Source: Methylocystis heyeri (GTDB lineage: Bacteria; Pseudomonadota; Alphaproteobacteria; Rhizobiales; Beijerinckiaceae). From it: DNA of 64,000 bases. The first letter of the stretch is position 1; each line of letters opens with the position of its first letter. A program made the translations under genes and the position numbers. A model generated the notes under the pieces. The model was not told the DNA's origin. It saw nothing but the letters and a program-made list of their open reading frames with translations, and did no database searches. Positions 25,790 through 33,936 of the stretch are shown piece by piece. The DNA lies in NCBI RefSeq assembly GCF_004802635.2, contig NZ_CP046052.1, positions 3,387,501 through 3,451,500 on the forward strand. The letters are read 5' to 3'.

Positions 25790-26409
25790 CGTTGTTCGTC
25801 CTCCGGTCCAGGGGCAACCAGAAATCCTCGCTCCAGCTCGTTGAAAACGGGCCAGAACATTTCCAGACCGTGAGGTCCGCGAGCGCCGAACGCCGTCAGG
25901 GCTCCGGTAATGGCCAGCGCGGCGGGTAGCGGCGTCAGATCGGAACGGAACGCGCCTTGCTGCTGCCCTATCGTGATGATCTCGGCATAACGGCGGAGCC
26001 AATCATCAGTGAAGGAATCGATCATTGCGGCGACGTCCGGAACAGTTCCGCCGATCTGTCTGAGTTGAGCCAGGCAAGCCGCCAATTCAGGACGGTCACG
26101 CAGGCTGTCGTGATATGCCTGCGCTTCGGCGCGAAGCTGGGCGCCTGCAGGCCTCTCCGCATCTGGGGGCGGCGGCAATCTGGCAAGAAAGTTGTCTCGC
26201 GTGGTTTCAGCGATCAGCGCAACCAATGCGGCCTTGCTCGGCACATGAAAATGCAGGGTTGAAATGTTGATGCCCACGCGCGCCGCGACGTCTCGGGTCC
26301 GCAGCGCCGCATACCCGTGTTCAAGGATCAGCGCCCGCGCCGCTTCGGCGATCATCGCCCGGCGTCCGTCTTTGCGAATATAGGACTGCTTTTGGTCATG
26401 ACTCGGCAT
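25786..26409 (-). CDS. TetR/AcrR family regulator
   Basis: This 207-residue repressor has an N-terminal TetR helix-turn-helix (AMIAEAARALILEHGYAALRTRDVAARVGINISTLHFH) and an all-helical ligand domain (about 90-200). A perfect 20-bp palindrome lies two bases upstream of its start codon, so autoregulation by steric block of transcription is very likely. It is translationally coupled to the downstream DUF1992 gene. The ligand cannot be inferred. Confidence 0.9.
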   Translation of the reverse strand: MPSHDQKQSYIRKDGRRAMIAEAARALILEHGYAALRTRDVAARVGINISTLHFHVPSKAALVALIAETTRDNFLARLPPPPDAERPAGAQLRAEAQAYHDSLRDRPELAACLAQLRQIGGTVPDVAAMIDSFTDDWLRRYAEIITIGQQQGAFRSDLTPLPAALAITGALTAFGARGPHGLEMFWPVFNELERGFLVAPGPEDEQR

Positions 26410-26410
26410 A

Positions 26411-26430
26411 AATCAATCATATGATTGATT
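26411..26430. promoter_or_regulatory. 20-bp perfect palindrome, TetR operator
   Basis: AATCAATCAT is followed directly by ATGATTGATT, a perfect 20-base palindrome ending one base before the start codon of the leftward TetR gene. Length, symmetry and place all fit a TetR operator. Confidence 0.75.
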
Positions 26431-26488
26431 CGTCGCTTCGGCAAGGCGCTGTATTATCCTGCGCTCGACGGGGCGCGATTCCCCGCCT

Positions 26489-26640
26489 CATGTTCTTTTC
26501 GAAAAACCACTGTGCATTTTTCGGGACCTATCCGAAGTGGAGCCCGTTCGGCGCGGGAAATGCATTAAACCAACAACTTATAGTGTTTTCGAGCAAAGTG
26601 GATACCCGGTTCAGAAAACAAAGGTGGAGCAAGGACTCTA
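26489..26640. repeat. Degenerate interspersed repeats
   Basis: 26489-26530 is a decayed copy of the 45-bp palindrome (CATGTTC, then AAAAACCA and TTTTTCGGGA). 26580-26640 looks like a piece of a second family (GTGTTTTCGAGC, AAGTGGATACCCGGTTC) and ends in CTCTAG, whose CTA is the reverse complement of the sulfotransferase-like gene's TAG stop codon. The 207-base gap holds no gene. Confidence 0.5.
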
Positions 26641-27582
26641 GGATTGCGGCTCGGCCAGGGGCGGATATCGCCGGCGGACGCCGCGTCCTTCGGCGCGCCC
26701 GCGTTTGTCGAAATGATCCCATCCGGACGACCACACGCCGGCCTGGACTCCGAGCCCGACTTCGGGATTTGCGGCGAGATAGCTCTCCTCGTCGAAATGC
26801 TCCTCGGTAAAGGCCTTGTCGAAAGGGAACGACGGACGGAAAGGCTCGGGGGGATCGTCCCAGCGGCGCAGAGAAATCTTTTGATACAGCCGCAGGTCGT
26901 GACGGTGATGGTGATGCAGAAATCTTCTCAGCTCGGGATGGTCGAAGATCGAGGGGTCGAAGCAGTACTGCGCCTTGTTCACGATCGGCAGAGACTTCCT
27001 CGCCTCGCTCTGATGAAAGCCGAAATAATCGACGAGGTCGAAGAGGTTCCGCTCGGTCGCGATGAATTTATAGGAAGCGAGCCTCGCATCGACTTCGCTC
27101 TCGCTCAGCCTGTCGAAATCCTCGCCGATCACGAGGCGGGACTGAAGATTCAAAAACAAATTGCGCCAGTTCAGGAGCAGCTTGATCACCGACGTGGGAT
27201 TGCTGAAATCGGTCGTCATCACATCGGCGTCGATGCGTTGTTCGTGCAGGCTGTGCCGGTCGAAATAGTCCAGCGATTTCGAACGATGGAAGCTGTAGTT
27301 CAAATGAGAGCAGATTTGCGCGACCGGCTCCCTGACCGCCGAAAGAAAATCGATTTCCCGCCCCAGCCCCGCAAGGAGATGGCGGAAAACATCACAGCCG
27401 AGATGGCCGCTGATCCAGTCGCTACGCCGCGCCGTCTCGAGAAATTCCGGCTTCAGCGCATGAAAATGGAAGGCGTCGACCCCGAGCGGAGACAACCCGC
27501 CGAGGATCCGGTTGATTGTCGTTCCCGCCGTTTTGGGAACATGGACATAGACCAGCAGAGGCGCTTCGGAAGCCGAACTCAA
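26638..27582 (-). CDS. Sulfotransferase-like P-loop protein with C-terminal repeat domain
   Basis: The N-terminal VYVHVPKTAGTTI is the PAPS-binding loop of the sulfotransferase-2 type, and FLSAVREPVAQICSHLNY is the matching 3'-phosphate motif. The sulfate acceptor is probably a surface glycan or other secreted product, but this is inference. The last 55 residues (EESYLAANPEVGLGV..GWDHFDKRGRAEGR) form a short module also found at the end of surface-polysaccharide glycosyltransferases. Translation starts at TTG (27582) with AGGAG nine bases upstream. The TAG stop lies at the boundary of a dispersed repeat. The protein has 314 residues. Confidence 0.75.
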   Translation of the reverse strand: MSSASEAPLLVYVHVPKTAGTTINRILGGLSPLGVDAFHFHALKPEFLETARRSDWISGHLGCDVFRHLLAGLGREIDFLSAVREPVAQICSHLNYSFHRSKSLDYFDRHSLHEQRIDADVMTTDFSNPTSVIKLLLNWRNLFLNLQSRLVIGEDFDRLSESEVDARLASYKFIATERNLFDLVDYFGFHQSEARKSLPIVNKAQYCFDPSIFDHPELRRFLHHHHRHDLRLYQKISLRRWDDPPEPFRPSFPFDKAFTEEHFDEESYLAANPEVGLGVQAGVWSSGWDHFDKRGRAEGRGVRRRYPPLAEPQS

Positions 27583-28016
27583 TAAAGGAAGCTCCTCACA
27601 CCGCGAAATTTGGTCGGCGGCTCAGCCGTTCGGCGGCGCGCTCTCTCCTGAACCGAAAGATATCAAAGACCGGTCCGCGAGAATTTGTCCTGTATATGTC
27701 TGGACTTGTCCGGTTTTCGAGATCGGCGTCGGCCCGCCTGAGGCTGTATCTGCGCTCAAATCGGGAGCGGTCGAGGATTGCGGAGGCGACCGCTATTCGA
27801 ATAAGCGATCGATCGCGAAGGCGGCATTTTTCAACCGGCGGCCGAAGCGTCCAGAACGAGCGCCGGAAGCCCTTCATGAGCGTTCAGCCTCATCCGTTTT
27901 GCCGGCAAAGCGGAACCCATCGCATTCCACAAAAAGGCCTGGGGGCCCCGAGTGCAGATGCTCGAGCGTTACCGAGCCGGCCGGCGCGCCGGAAACGCGC
28001 CGGCGCGCGTGCGGCC
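27583..28016. other. Intergenic region with a GC-rich hairpin
   Basis: No supported gene is seen in these 434 bases. Just past the leftward aas stop, GCCGGCGCG (27980-27988) pairs with CGCGCCGGC (27996-28004) around seven bases; no T-run follows, so terminator function is uncertain. The rest must carry the promoter of the sulfotransferase-like gene. Confidence 0.45.
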
Positions 28017-31000
28017 TCAAGCACTCTTGACCCCGTCGCCGTTGATGCGGCCGAGCCCGTTGGGCGTGCGCGGCGTCGGAACCACGAAGCGTGGCCGTTC
28101 CCGAACCATTTTGTTAATGGCCGCAAAATCGAGCTTGCCCGAACCGAGCACGGGAATGCTCTCGACATTGATGACCTCGGCCGGGATCATGAGGTCGGCG
28201 GCGCCCTTCCCCTTTGCGAAGGCGATGAAATCGGCCCGCGTCGCGCTCTTGTGCTCGGTTGCGAGAACGACGCGCTCGCCCTTGCGGTTGTCGCTTTCCG
28301 CGACCGCGGCCGAGCGCGCGTCGGGCCACAACTCCCCCGCGAGGGCCTCGACCGCCGCGAGCGACACCATCTCGCCGCCGATCTTGGCGAAACGCTTGGC
28401 GCGGCCCTTGATCGCCACGAAGCCCTCGGCGTCGATCGAGACGATGTCGCCGGTGTCGTGCCAGCCCTCGGCAGGAGGCTGGAGCACTCCGGGGTTGTCG
28501 GCCATCAGATAGCCCAGCATGACATTGGGTCCGCGCACGACGAGCCGGCCGCCGTCGGCAACCCCCGGGACAGGCTCCAGGCGGCATTCGATCCCCGGCA
28601 TCAGCCGGCCGACGGTGCCGAATTTGTTGAACATCGGCGTGTTGAGCGCGAGCACCGGGGCGGTTTCGGTGACTCCGTAGCCTTCCAGAATGCGGACGCC
28701 GAATTTCTCGCCCCAGGTCGCGCGGGTGGCTTCCTTGACCGGCTCGGCGCCCGCGACGACGTAGCGGATCGAACGGAAGTCGTAGGAATTGGCGGTGCGC
28801 GCATAGCCGGTGAGGAATGTGTCGGTGCCGAAGAGGATCGTGGCGTTGGAATTGTACACGAGCTCCGGAATGATGCGGTAATGCAGCGGCGAAGGATAAA
28901 GATAGATCGGCACCCCGGAGACGATGGGCAGAACGAATCCGGCCGTCAAACCGAAGCTGTGGAAGATCGGAAGGACGTTGAAGACCTTGTCGCTGCGGCC
29001 GAAATCGATGCGCGCCGCGGCCTGGGCGGCGTTGGCGAGGATGTTGCGATGCGACAGCACGACGCCCTTGGGCGTCCCCTCCGAGCCCGAGGTGAAGAGT
29101 ATCGCCGCGGGATCCTCCGGCCGGCGCCGAACCAGCGGGCGGCCATGGAGCAGCACCCCCCGCAGCTTGTCCCAGAGCGTCACGCCGTCCCGCAGATCCT
29201 CGAGGTAGATGATCCGCATTTCCGCGCCGAGCGCCTCGATCAGGTGCTGGAGATTGCCCTTCTCGATGAAGGCGCGCGAAGTCACCACGGTTTTCGCCTG
29301 CGCGCTCTGCAGCCCCGAGAGTATGCTGGCCGGCCCCGCGGTGAAATTGATCATGGCCGGCGCGCAGCCCGCCGAAGAGAGCGCGAGCAAAGCCACGCCC
29401 GCGCCATTGGCGTTGGGCACGAGCAGCCCCACGGCGTCCCCGGGATTCGCGTAGGCCGACAGTTTTTCTGCGAGCACGCGCGCGCCGATCAGCAGCTTGC
29501 GATAGCTCAGCTGCCCGCTTACCGGGTCCTCCAGCGCGATGCGCGAATGGCCGTGCTCCTTGGCCGCCCTGGAGACGGCGTCGAACAGGGTTTGTTCGGT
29601 GTCGCTGGTGCGAAAAATCAGATCCGACATGGCGTGATAGAGCGCCGCGCCCGCGGCCTGCCTGCGCGCCCTGCCCTTGAGGTCCTGATCGACGGCGAGC
29701 GGAGCGGGCTCCAGCGCCGTCAAAGTGAATTTTGGCAGCCAGCGCCGCCGGACCTGCGCCTTGTTCAGGCGCGAAAACACCGTCGTCTCGGGCCCCTCGA
29801 TCCTCACCGGCACGACCTTGGCGCCGGATTTGTCGGCGATGAGGGCCGCGCCGTCATAGACCTTCATGAGGCTTCCGGTCACGGTCAGCCTGCCTTCCGG
29901 GAAGATCACGAGGGTTTCGCCGCTTTTCACGAGATTCACCAGCGCTCTCGTGCCCAAAGGCTTGGTCGGATCGAGCGGGACGGCGCGCACGAAACGCAGG
30001 AAAGGCTTGACCCACCAGGCCGTGGCGATGGTGCGGTCGATCGCGAACACAGGATTTTTCGGCAGGATCGCGAGCGCCAGCGCGGCGTCGAGAAAGCTGA
30101 CATGGTTGAGGGCGATGATCGGATTGGAGCCGGCCGCCTCGAAATGCTCCAGGCCTTTGGTCTCCAGGCGATGAAAAACGCTGAAGAAGACATAGAGGAA
30201 GTCCTGGAGCGGCGAATCCACGACGGCCTCGAGTATCCACCAGGCGCTGAGGCCCGACATGGCCCCGACGCAAAGGAAGATCGACCACACCGGGGCTCCC
30301 TGCGCTTGCGCCGCGGCGACGATCACGCCCCCACCCACCATGAAGGCGGCGTTGAGCACATTCACCGCGGCGATAACCCGCGCGCGCTCCTGGGGCGGGC
30401 AAAAAGCCTGCAGCGCGGCGAAGGCGGGTACGACCATCAGGCCGCCGGCTATCGAGAGAAGAACGAGGTCGATCAGCGCGCGCGTCGCGGCGGGCTGCGC
30501 GAAATATTGGGCCGGAGGCAGCAGCGCTTCCGATGCGCCCGGCGGATCGAGGGCGAGAAAAAGTCCGAGGTCGATGGAGGCGACCGCGATGATCGCCGCG
30601 CCGACGGCGGCGGGCAGCAGCGCGATGCGGCCGTGCAGCAGCCAGGCCGCGATGGCGGAGCCGACCGCTATTGCGATGGCGAAAGCCGCGAGATGGATCG
30701 TCACCACCGGGCTGGACCCGTGCAAAGTCTGGGTGACGAGCGGCGGCAGCAGTGACATCGCCACCGCGCCGATCAGCCAGAAGATGCTGGTGACGATCCC
30801 CAGACGCCACAGCCTGGGCTGGCCCTTCAGATGAACCAGCAGCCCCGCTGTCGAGCGCAGGATGTTCTTGTCGATCCGCAATTCGGGATCGGCCCGCGGC
30901 GTCGACGGGATGAGCCGGGCGGCCGCGTAGGCCGCGAGCGCGAAGCTCATCATGCCGAGGGCGATCAGGAGATTGTCGCCGCCGCCTTCCATGGCCAGCC

Positions 31001-31478
31001 CGCCCGCGATCGTCCCGGTGAGAATGGCGAGAAAAGTCGCGCCCTCGACCATCGCATTGCCCGCCGGGAGCTCCTCCCGCGCAAGGCAATCAGGCAGGAT
31101 TCCGTATTTGACGGGCATGAACAGCGCGCCGAGGAGTCCGAACAGGAAAAGAGCCAGGAACAGGATCTCGGTCGAGCCCAGCCAGAAACCGGCGGCGCCC
31201 ACGGCGGCGGCGGCGATTTCCGCCAGCTTGAGCCGGCGCGCCACCAGCGCCTTGTCGTATTTGTCGGCGAGCTGTCCGCCCAGCGCCGAGAACAGGAAAT
31301 GCGGCGCGATCAGGGTCACCCCCGCGAGGGTTACGAGCGAAGCGCCGCTGTCGCCGCCGATTTTGAACAGAATAAAGAGGACCACCGCGTTCTTGAGGAA
31401 ATTATCGTCGAACGCAGCGAAAAACTGGCACCAGAACAAGGGCGCGAAACGTCGCGTTGCAATCAGCGGCTTTGGCAT
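28017..31478 (-). CDS. aas: Three-domain Aas: lysophospholipid transporter, acyltransferase and acyl-ACP synthetase
   Basis: The 1153-residue fusion recycles lysophospholipid. Residues 1-415 are an LplT-like MFS transporter with about 12 helices. Residues 440-630 are a PlsC acyltransferase with the HxxxxD motif (His459-Asp464 in LNHVSFLDA) and IFPEGR at 525-530. Residues 650-1150 are an AMP-binding acyl-activating domain with the ATP loop ILFTSGSEGTPKG near 794, then EGYGVTETAP and WHDTGDI. In Escherichia coli LplT and Aas are separate genes; fusion of all three is common in Rhizobiales. A TetR gene with twin operators is transcribed divergently 312 bases away and is the obvious candidate regulator. 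Confidence 0.93.
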   Translation of the reverse strand: MPKPLIATRRFAPLFWCQFFAAFDDNFLKNAVVLFILFKIGGDSGASLVTLAGVTLIAPHFLFSALGGQLADKYDKALVARRLKLAEIAAAAVGAAGFWLGSTEILFLALFLFGLLGALFMPVKYGILPDCLAREELPAGNAMVEGATFLAILTGTIAGGLAMEGGGDNLLIALGMMSFALAAYAAARLIPSTPRADPELRIDKNILRSTAGLLVHLKGQPRLWRLGIVTSIFWLIGAVAMSLLPPLVTQTLHGSSPVVTIHLAAFAIAIAVGSAIAAWLLHGRIALLPAAVGAAIIAVASIDLGLFLALDPPGASEALLPPAQYFAQPAATRALIDLVLLSIAGGLMVVPAFAALQAFCPPQERARVIAAVNVLNAAFMVGGGVIVAAAQAQGAPVWSIFLCVGAMSGLSAWWILEAVVDSPLQDFLYVFFSVFHRLETKGLEHFEAAGSNPIIALNHVSFLDAALALAILPKNPVFAIDRTIATAWWVKPFLRFVRAVPLDPTKPLGTRALVNLVKSGETLVIFPEGRLTVTGSLMKVYDGAALIADKSGAKVVPVRIEGPETTVFSRLNKAQVRRRWLPKFTLTALEPAPLAVDQDLKGRARRQAAGAALYHAMSDLIFRTSDTEQTLFDAVSRAAKEHGHSRIALEDPVSGQLSYRKLLIGARVLAEKLSAYANPGDAVGLLVPNANGAGVALLALSSAGCAPAMINFTAGPASILSGLQSAQAKTVVTSRAFIEKGNLQHLIEALGAEMRIIYLEDLRDGVTLWDKLRGVLLHGRPLVRRRPEDPAAILFTSGSEGTPKGVVLSHRNILANAAQAAARIDFGRSDKVFNVLPIFHSFGLTAGFVLPIVSGVPIYLYPSPLHYRIIPELVYNSNATILFGTDTFLTGYARTANSYDFRSIRYVVAGAEPVKEATRATWGEKFGVRILEGYGVTETAPVLALNTPMFNKFGTVGRLMPGIECRLEPVPGVADGGRLVVRGPNVMLGYLMADNPGVLQPPAEGWHDTGDIVSIDAEGFVAIKGRAKRFAKIGGEMVSLAAVEALAGELWPDARSAAVAESDNRKGERVVLATEHKSATRADFIAFAKGKGAADLMIPAEVINVESIPVLGSGKLDFAAINKMVRERPRFVVPTPRTPNGLGRINGDGVKSA

Positions 31479-31696
31479 GGGGGTTCCGTCGCAAAATGCG
31501 GGAGGGGCGATTCAGCTTACGCCGATCGGCTTTAAAGATGGGTTGCGTTCACCCGGCCGGGTAGTGCCGCGGGGCTCCGCGACAAAATGTAATTTGCCGC
31601 CGGGCCGGTTTCGGGGCATGAATTTGCCCTCGGCTCCCCGCATTGGATGGAAAGTTGCGCGTTCCGCCTGCTTACAAACATCGGCCAGCCCTACTA

Positions 31697-31763
31697 TGAA
31701 CGTTGTTCAATCTGTGATAGCGCAATCGCCAACGCCGCTCAAGCACAATTTGAACGTCGTTCA
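31697..31763. promoter_or_regulatory. Twin TetR operators in the aas/tetR divergent region
   Basis: TGAACGTTGTTCA at 31697-31709 and TGAACGTCGTTCA at 31751-31763 are two near-identical palindromes (TGAAC-N3-GTTCA) 54 bases apart centre to centre. They lie just upstream of the TetR start and about 220 bases upstream of aas. The 311-base region 31479-31789 holds no gene. Confidence 0.7.
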
Positions 31764-31789
31764 GACTAATTCCCGACAGAGCCCAGAGA

Positions 31790-32410
31790 TTGACCGAAAT
31801 TCAAGAGAGCCTCCCCGATAAAGCCGCCGCCCGGCGCGAGTTCCACCGCTCCAGGGTGCTGGATGCCGCGGAAGCCATCGTCGCGGAGAAGGGCCTGCCC
31901 GGCCTCAAGGCCCGGGAACTCGCCGACAAGGCCGGCTGCGCCCTAGGCGCCATCTACATCGCCTTCGAGGACCTCGACGAACTCGTCCTGCGCGTGAACG
32001 CAAGAACCCTCGCTCTGCTCGAGGCCGCTCTGGCGCCGCCGCCCGAGGTCCTGAAAAAGAAGAAGGAGCTGAGGCGCCTCGCGCTCGGATATCTGCGTTT
32101 CGCGCGCGCCAACGCCCCGCGATGGAAAGCGCTTTTCGAGCACCGGCTGCCCCCGGAAAAGCCTCTGCCCGAGTGGTATTTCGCCGAGCGGGAGCGGCTG
32201 TTCCAGCTGCTCGAAGCCCCTCTCGCGCGTCTGCTGCCTCAGGAAGATCCCGATCAGCGGCGCCAGAAAGCGCGCACGCTGTTTTCCGCAGTTCACGGAA
32301 TTGCGTCGCTCGGGCTGGAGGAAAAGCTGGCGCCGACCCCGGAGGCGACGCTCGAAGCCCAGCTGTGCGATTTCATCGAGATCGTCCTGCGCGGCCTGAG
32401 CGACGATTGA
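31790..32410 (+). CDS. TetR family regulator (WHG-type C-terminal domain)
   Basis: The 206-residue repressor has the helix-turn-helix region RSRVLDAAEAIVAEKGLPGLKARELADKAGCALGAIYIAFEDLDEL and a helical C-terminal domain like TetR_C_33/WHG. It starts at TTG (31790), 26 bases after the second of two TGAAC-N3-GTTCA palindromes. That placement suggests autorepression and control of the divergent aas gene, hence sensing of an acyl compound, although the ligand is inferred only from context. Confidence 0.88.
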   Translation: MTEIQESLPDKAAARREFHRSRVLDAAEAIVAEKGLPGLKARELADKAGCALGAIYIAFEDLDELVLRVNARTLALLEAALAPPPEVLKKKKELRRLALGYLRFARANAPRWKALFEHRLPPEKPLPEWYFAERERLFQLLEAPLARLLPQEDPDQRRQKARTLFSAVHGIASLGLEEKLAPTPEATLEAQLCDFIEIVLRGLSDD

Positions 32411-32463
32411 AGCGGGCGGGAACGGCGCTTGCCATTTGCTTTGGAGCCTGAAATAGCAGGCCG

Positions 32464-33204
32464 ATGATCGACGTCCTGATTTTCTTTGTCGGCGCCTGGG
32501 CCGGCGCGCAAAACGCGCTGGCGGGGGGCGGCTCGTTCCTTATCCTCCCGACCCTGATGCTTTCGGGGCTCGACGCCCGCGCGGCCAATGTCACTTCCTG
32601 CGTCGCCCTGTTTCCGGCTCAGATCGCCACCGGCTGGACCGGGCGGGCGCTGGCCGCGGGCGCCAATGGCCTGTCCCTGAAAGTCCTGTTTGCGATCAGC
32701 GTCGTAGGCGGGGGCGTCGGGGCCGTGGTCCTGTTGATAACCCCTTCCGCCTTTTTCAGCCGCCTGCTGCCCTGGCTGGTGCTGTTCGCGACCCTGATTT
32801 TCGCTTGGGGCAGCTTCTTTCGTAAAAAGACGGAAACCCCACGCCGCCTGAGCGCCAGAGGCGCGGCCGCAGTCCAATTCCTGATCTCGGTCTATGGCGG
32901 CTATTTCGGCGGCGGCATCGGCTTCATGATGATGGCGGCCCTGACCCTCGCCGGGCAAAACGCGCGCGTCGCGGGCGCGACCAAGAACGTGCTCGCCGGC
33001 GTCATAAACGCGGCCGCCGTCGCGATCTTTCTGTTTGCGCCGGACCTGCATATGCGCCAGGCGGTCACGACTTCGCTCGGCGCCGTCATCGGCGGCGTGG
33101 TCGGCGCGAAAATGCTTCACCATATCGACGAAAAGATCCTGCGCGTTTTTGTGGTGATCATCGGCGGCGCTCTCACCGTCGGCCTGTTTTACCGGGCGGC
33201 CTGA
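32464..33204 (+). CDS. TauE/SafE family anion exporter
   Basis: The 246-residue protein has about eight membrane helices in two similar halves, each with the glycine-rich family block: AGAQNALAGGGSFLILPTL in the first and GGYFGGGIGFMMMAALTL in the second. Family members export sulfite, sulfoacetate or related organic anions, and the substrate here is not indicated. It follows the TetR gene by 53 bases, so co-transcription with the regulator is possible. Confidence 0.9.
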   Translation: MIDVLIFFVGAWAGAQNALAGGGSFLILPTLMLSGLDARAANVTSCVALFPAQIATGWTGRALAAGANGLSLKVLFAISVVGGGVGAVVLLITPSAFFSRLLPWLVLFATLIFAWGSFFRKKTETPRRLSARGAAAVQFLISVYGGYFGGGIGFMMMAALTLAGQNARVAGATKNVLAGVINAAAVAIFLFAPDLHMRQAVTTSLGAVIGGVVGAKMLHHIDEKILRVFVVIIGGALTVGLFYRAA

Positions 33205-33265
33205 CCTTCTGGCCGGCGACGCGCCGGGGATCCTCCTTACCCGATGTTAAGCGCCTCGGCGCAGC

Positions 33266-33306
33266 CTCTCCGGCGCGTTGCGCTCGCGGGGCCGGGCGCC
33301 GGAGAG
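33266..33306 (+). promoter_or_regulatory. Hairpin covering the ribosome-binding site of the DUF6875 gene
   Basis: CTCTCCGGCGC (33266-33276) and GCGCCGGAGAG (33296-33306) form a perfect 11-bp stem. The right arm contains the GGAGAG Shine-Dalgarno of the gene starting at 33315, so folding would hide it. A short TTTT follows, so it could alternatively act as a weak terminator for the upstream exporter. Confidence 0.55.
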
Positions 33307-33314
33307 AGGTTTTC

Positions 33315-33935
33315 ATGAGAGATCAGGCGTTGGAGGAAGTACCTCTGGTGTCTCTCGGCGAAGATCGCCTTGGAGACGAAGCCCTGACGGCGTTGAAGGA
33401 CTGGACCCGAAACTTTCTCATGAGCGATCATCGCGACCTCGGCCGCGACGGCAATGTCTGCCCTTTCACCTCGATGGGCGCGCGCATCGATACTCTGCGC
33501 TTCGGCGTGAGCGAAGCGGGGCCGGGCGAATATGAGCGCGTGCGGGCCGAGCTGCGCCGCGCTTTCTTCCAGTTCGAGGATATTCCTCATCCGGCCAAAA
33601 TGGGCGCCTATCGGGCCATCCTCATCGCCTTCCCCAACTGCCGGAGCGCAGAAGGCGTCAAGACGCTGGCACGGGCGCAAAAGAGCCTTCGCCTCACATC
33701 CTTCATCCGCGCCCGCATGATCGGCGTGTTCTACCCCGACGCGCCGGAGCCCGGCCTGTGGAACAAGGATTTCAGGCCCTTGCGAGCGCCCTTGCCCCTG
33801 GTCGCGATCCGCTCCCTGGTCGCAGCCGACGCCGCCTTCGTCATGCGCCACCCGCCGCTGGCCTTCTCCTACCTCTATAATTTCCCTCTTGCCGGCCCGC
33901 GCCTTCTCGCCGAACAGGCAATGCGAAAATCCTGA
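33315..33935 (+). CDS. DUF6875-like protein
   Basis: The soluble 206-residue protein has a conserved-looking block GNVCPFTSMGARIDTLRFG near residue 46. Further on come FEDIPHPAKMGAYRAILIAFPN and a stretch RARMIGVFYPDAPEPGLWNKDFRPLRAPLPLVAIRSL, the pattern I associate with DUF6875. No biochemical role is established. The acetyltransferase-like gene follows after one base, so the two work as a pair. Expression is probably limited by the hairpin on its ribosome-binding site. Its charged C-terminus shows no membrane anchor. Confidence 0.7.
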   Translation: MRDQALEEVPLVSLGEDRLGDEALTALKDWTRNFLMSDHRDLGRDGNVCPFTSMGARIDTLRFGVSEAGPGEYERVRAELRRAFFQFEDIPHPAKMGAYRAILIAFPNCRSAEGVKTLARAQKSLRLTSFIRARMIGVFYPDAPEPGLWNKDFRPLRAPLPLVAIRSLVAADAAFVMRHPPLAFSYLYNFPLAGPRLLAEQAMRKS

Positions 33936-33936
33936 C

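Noticed and set aside
27516-30755. Rightward open frame of 1079 codons opposite aas
   Set aside because: It runs across an intergenic region and the Aas protein frame; the composition is typical of antisense GC-rich frames.
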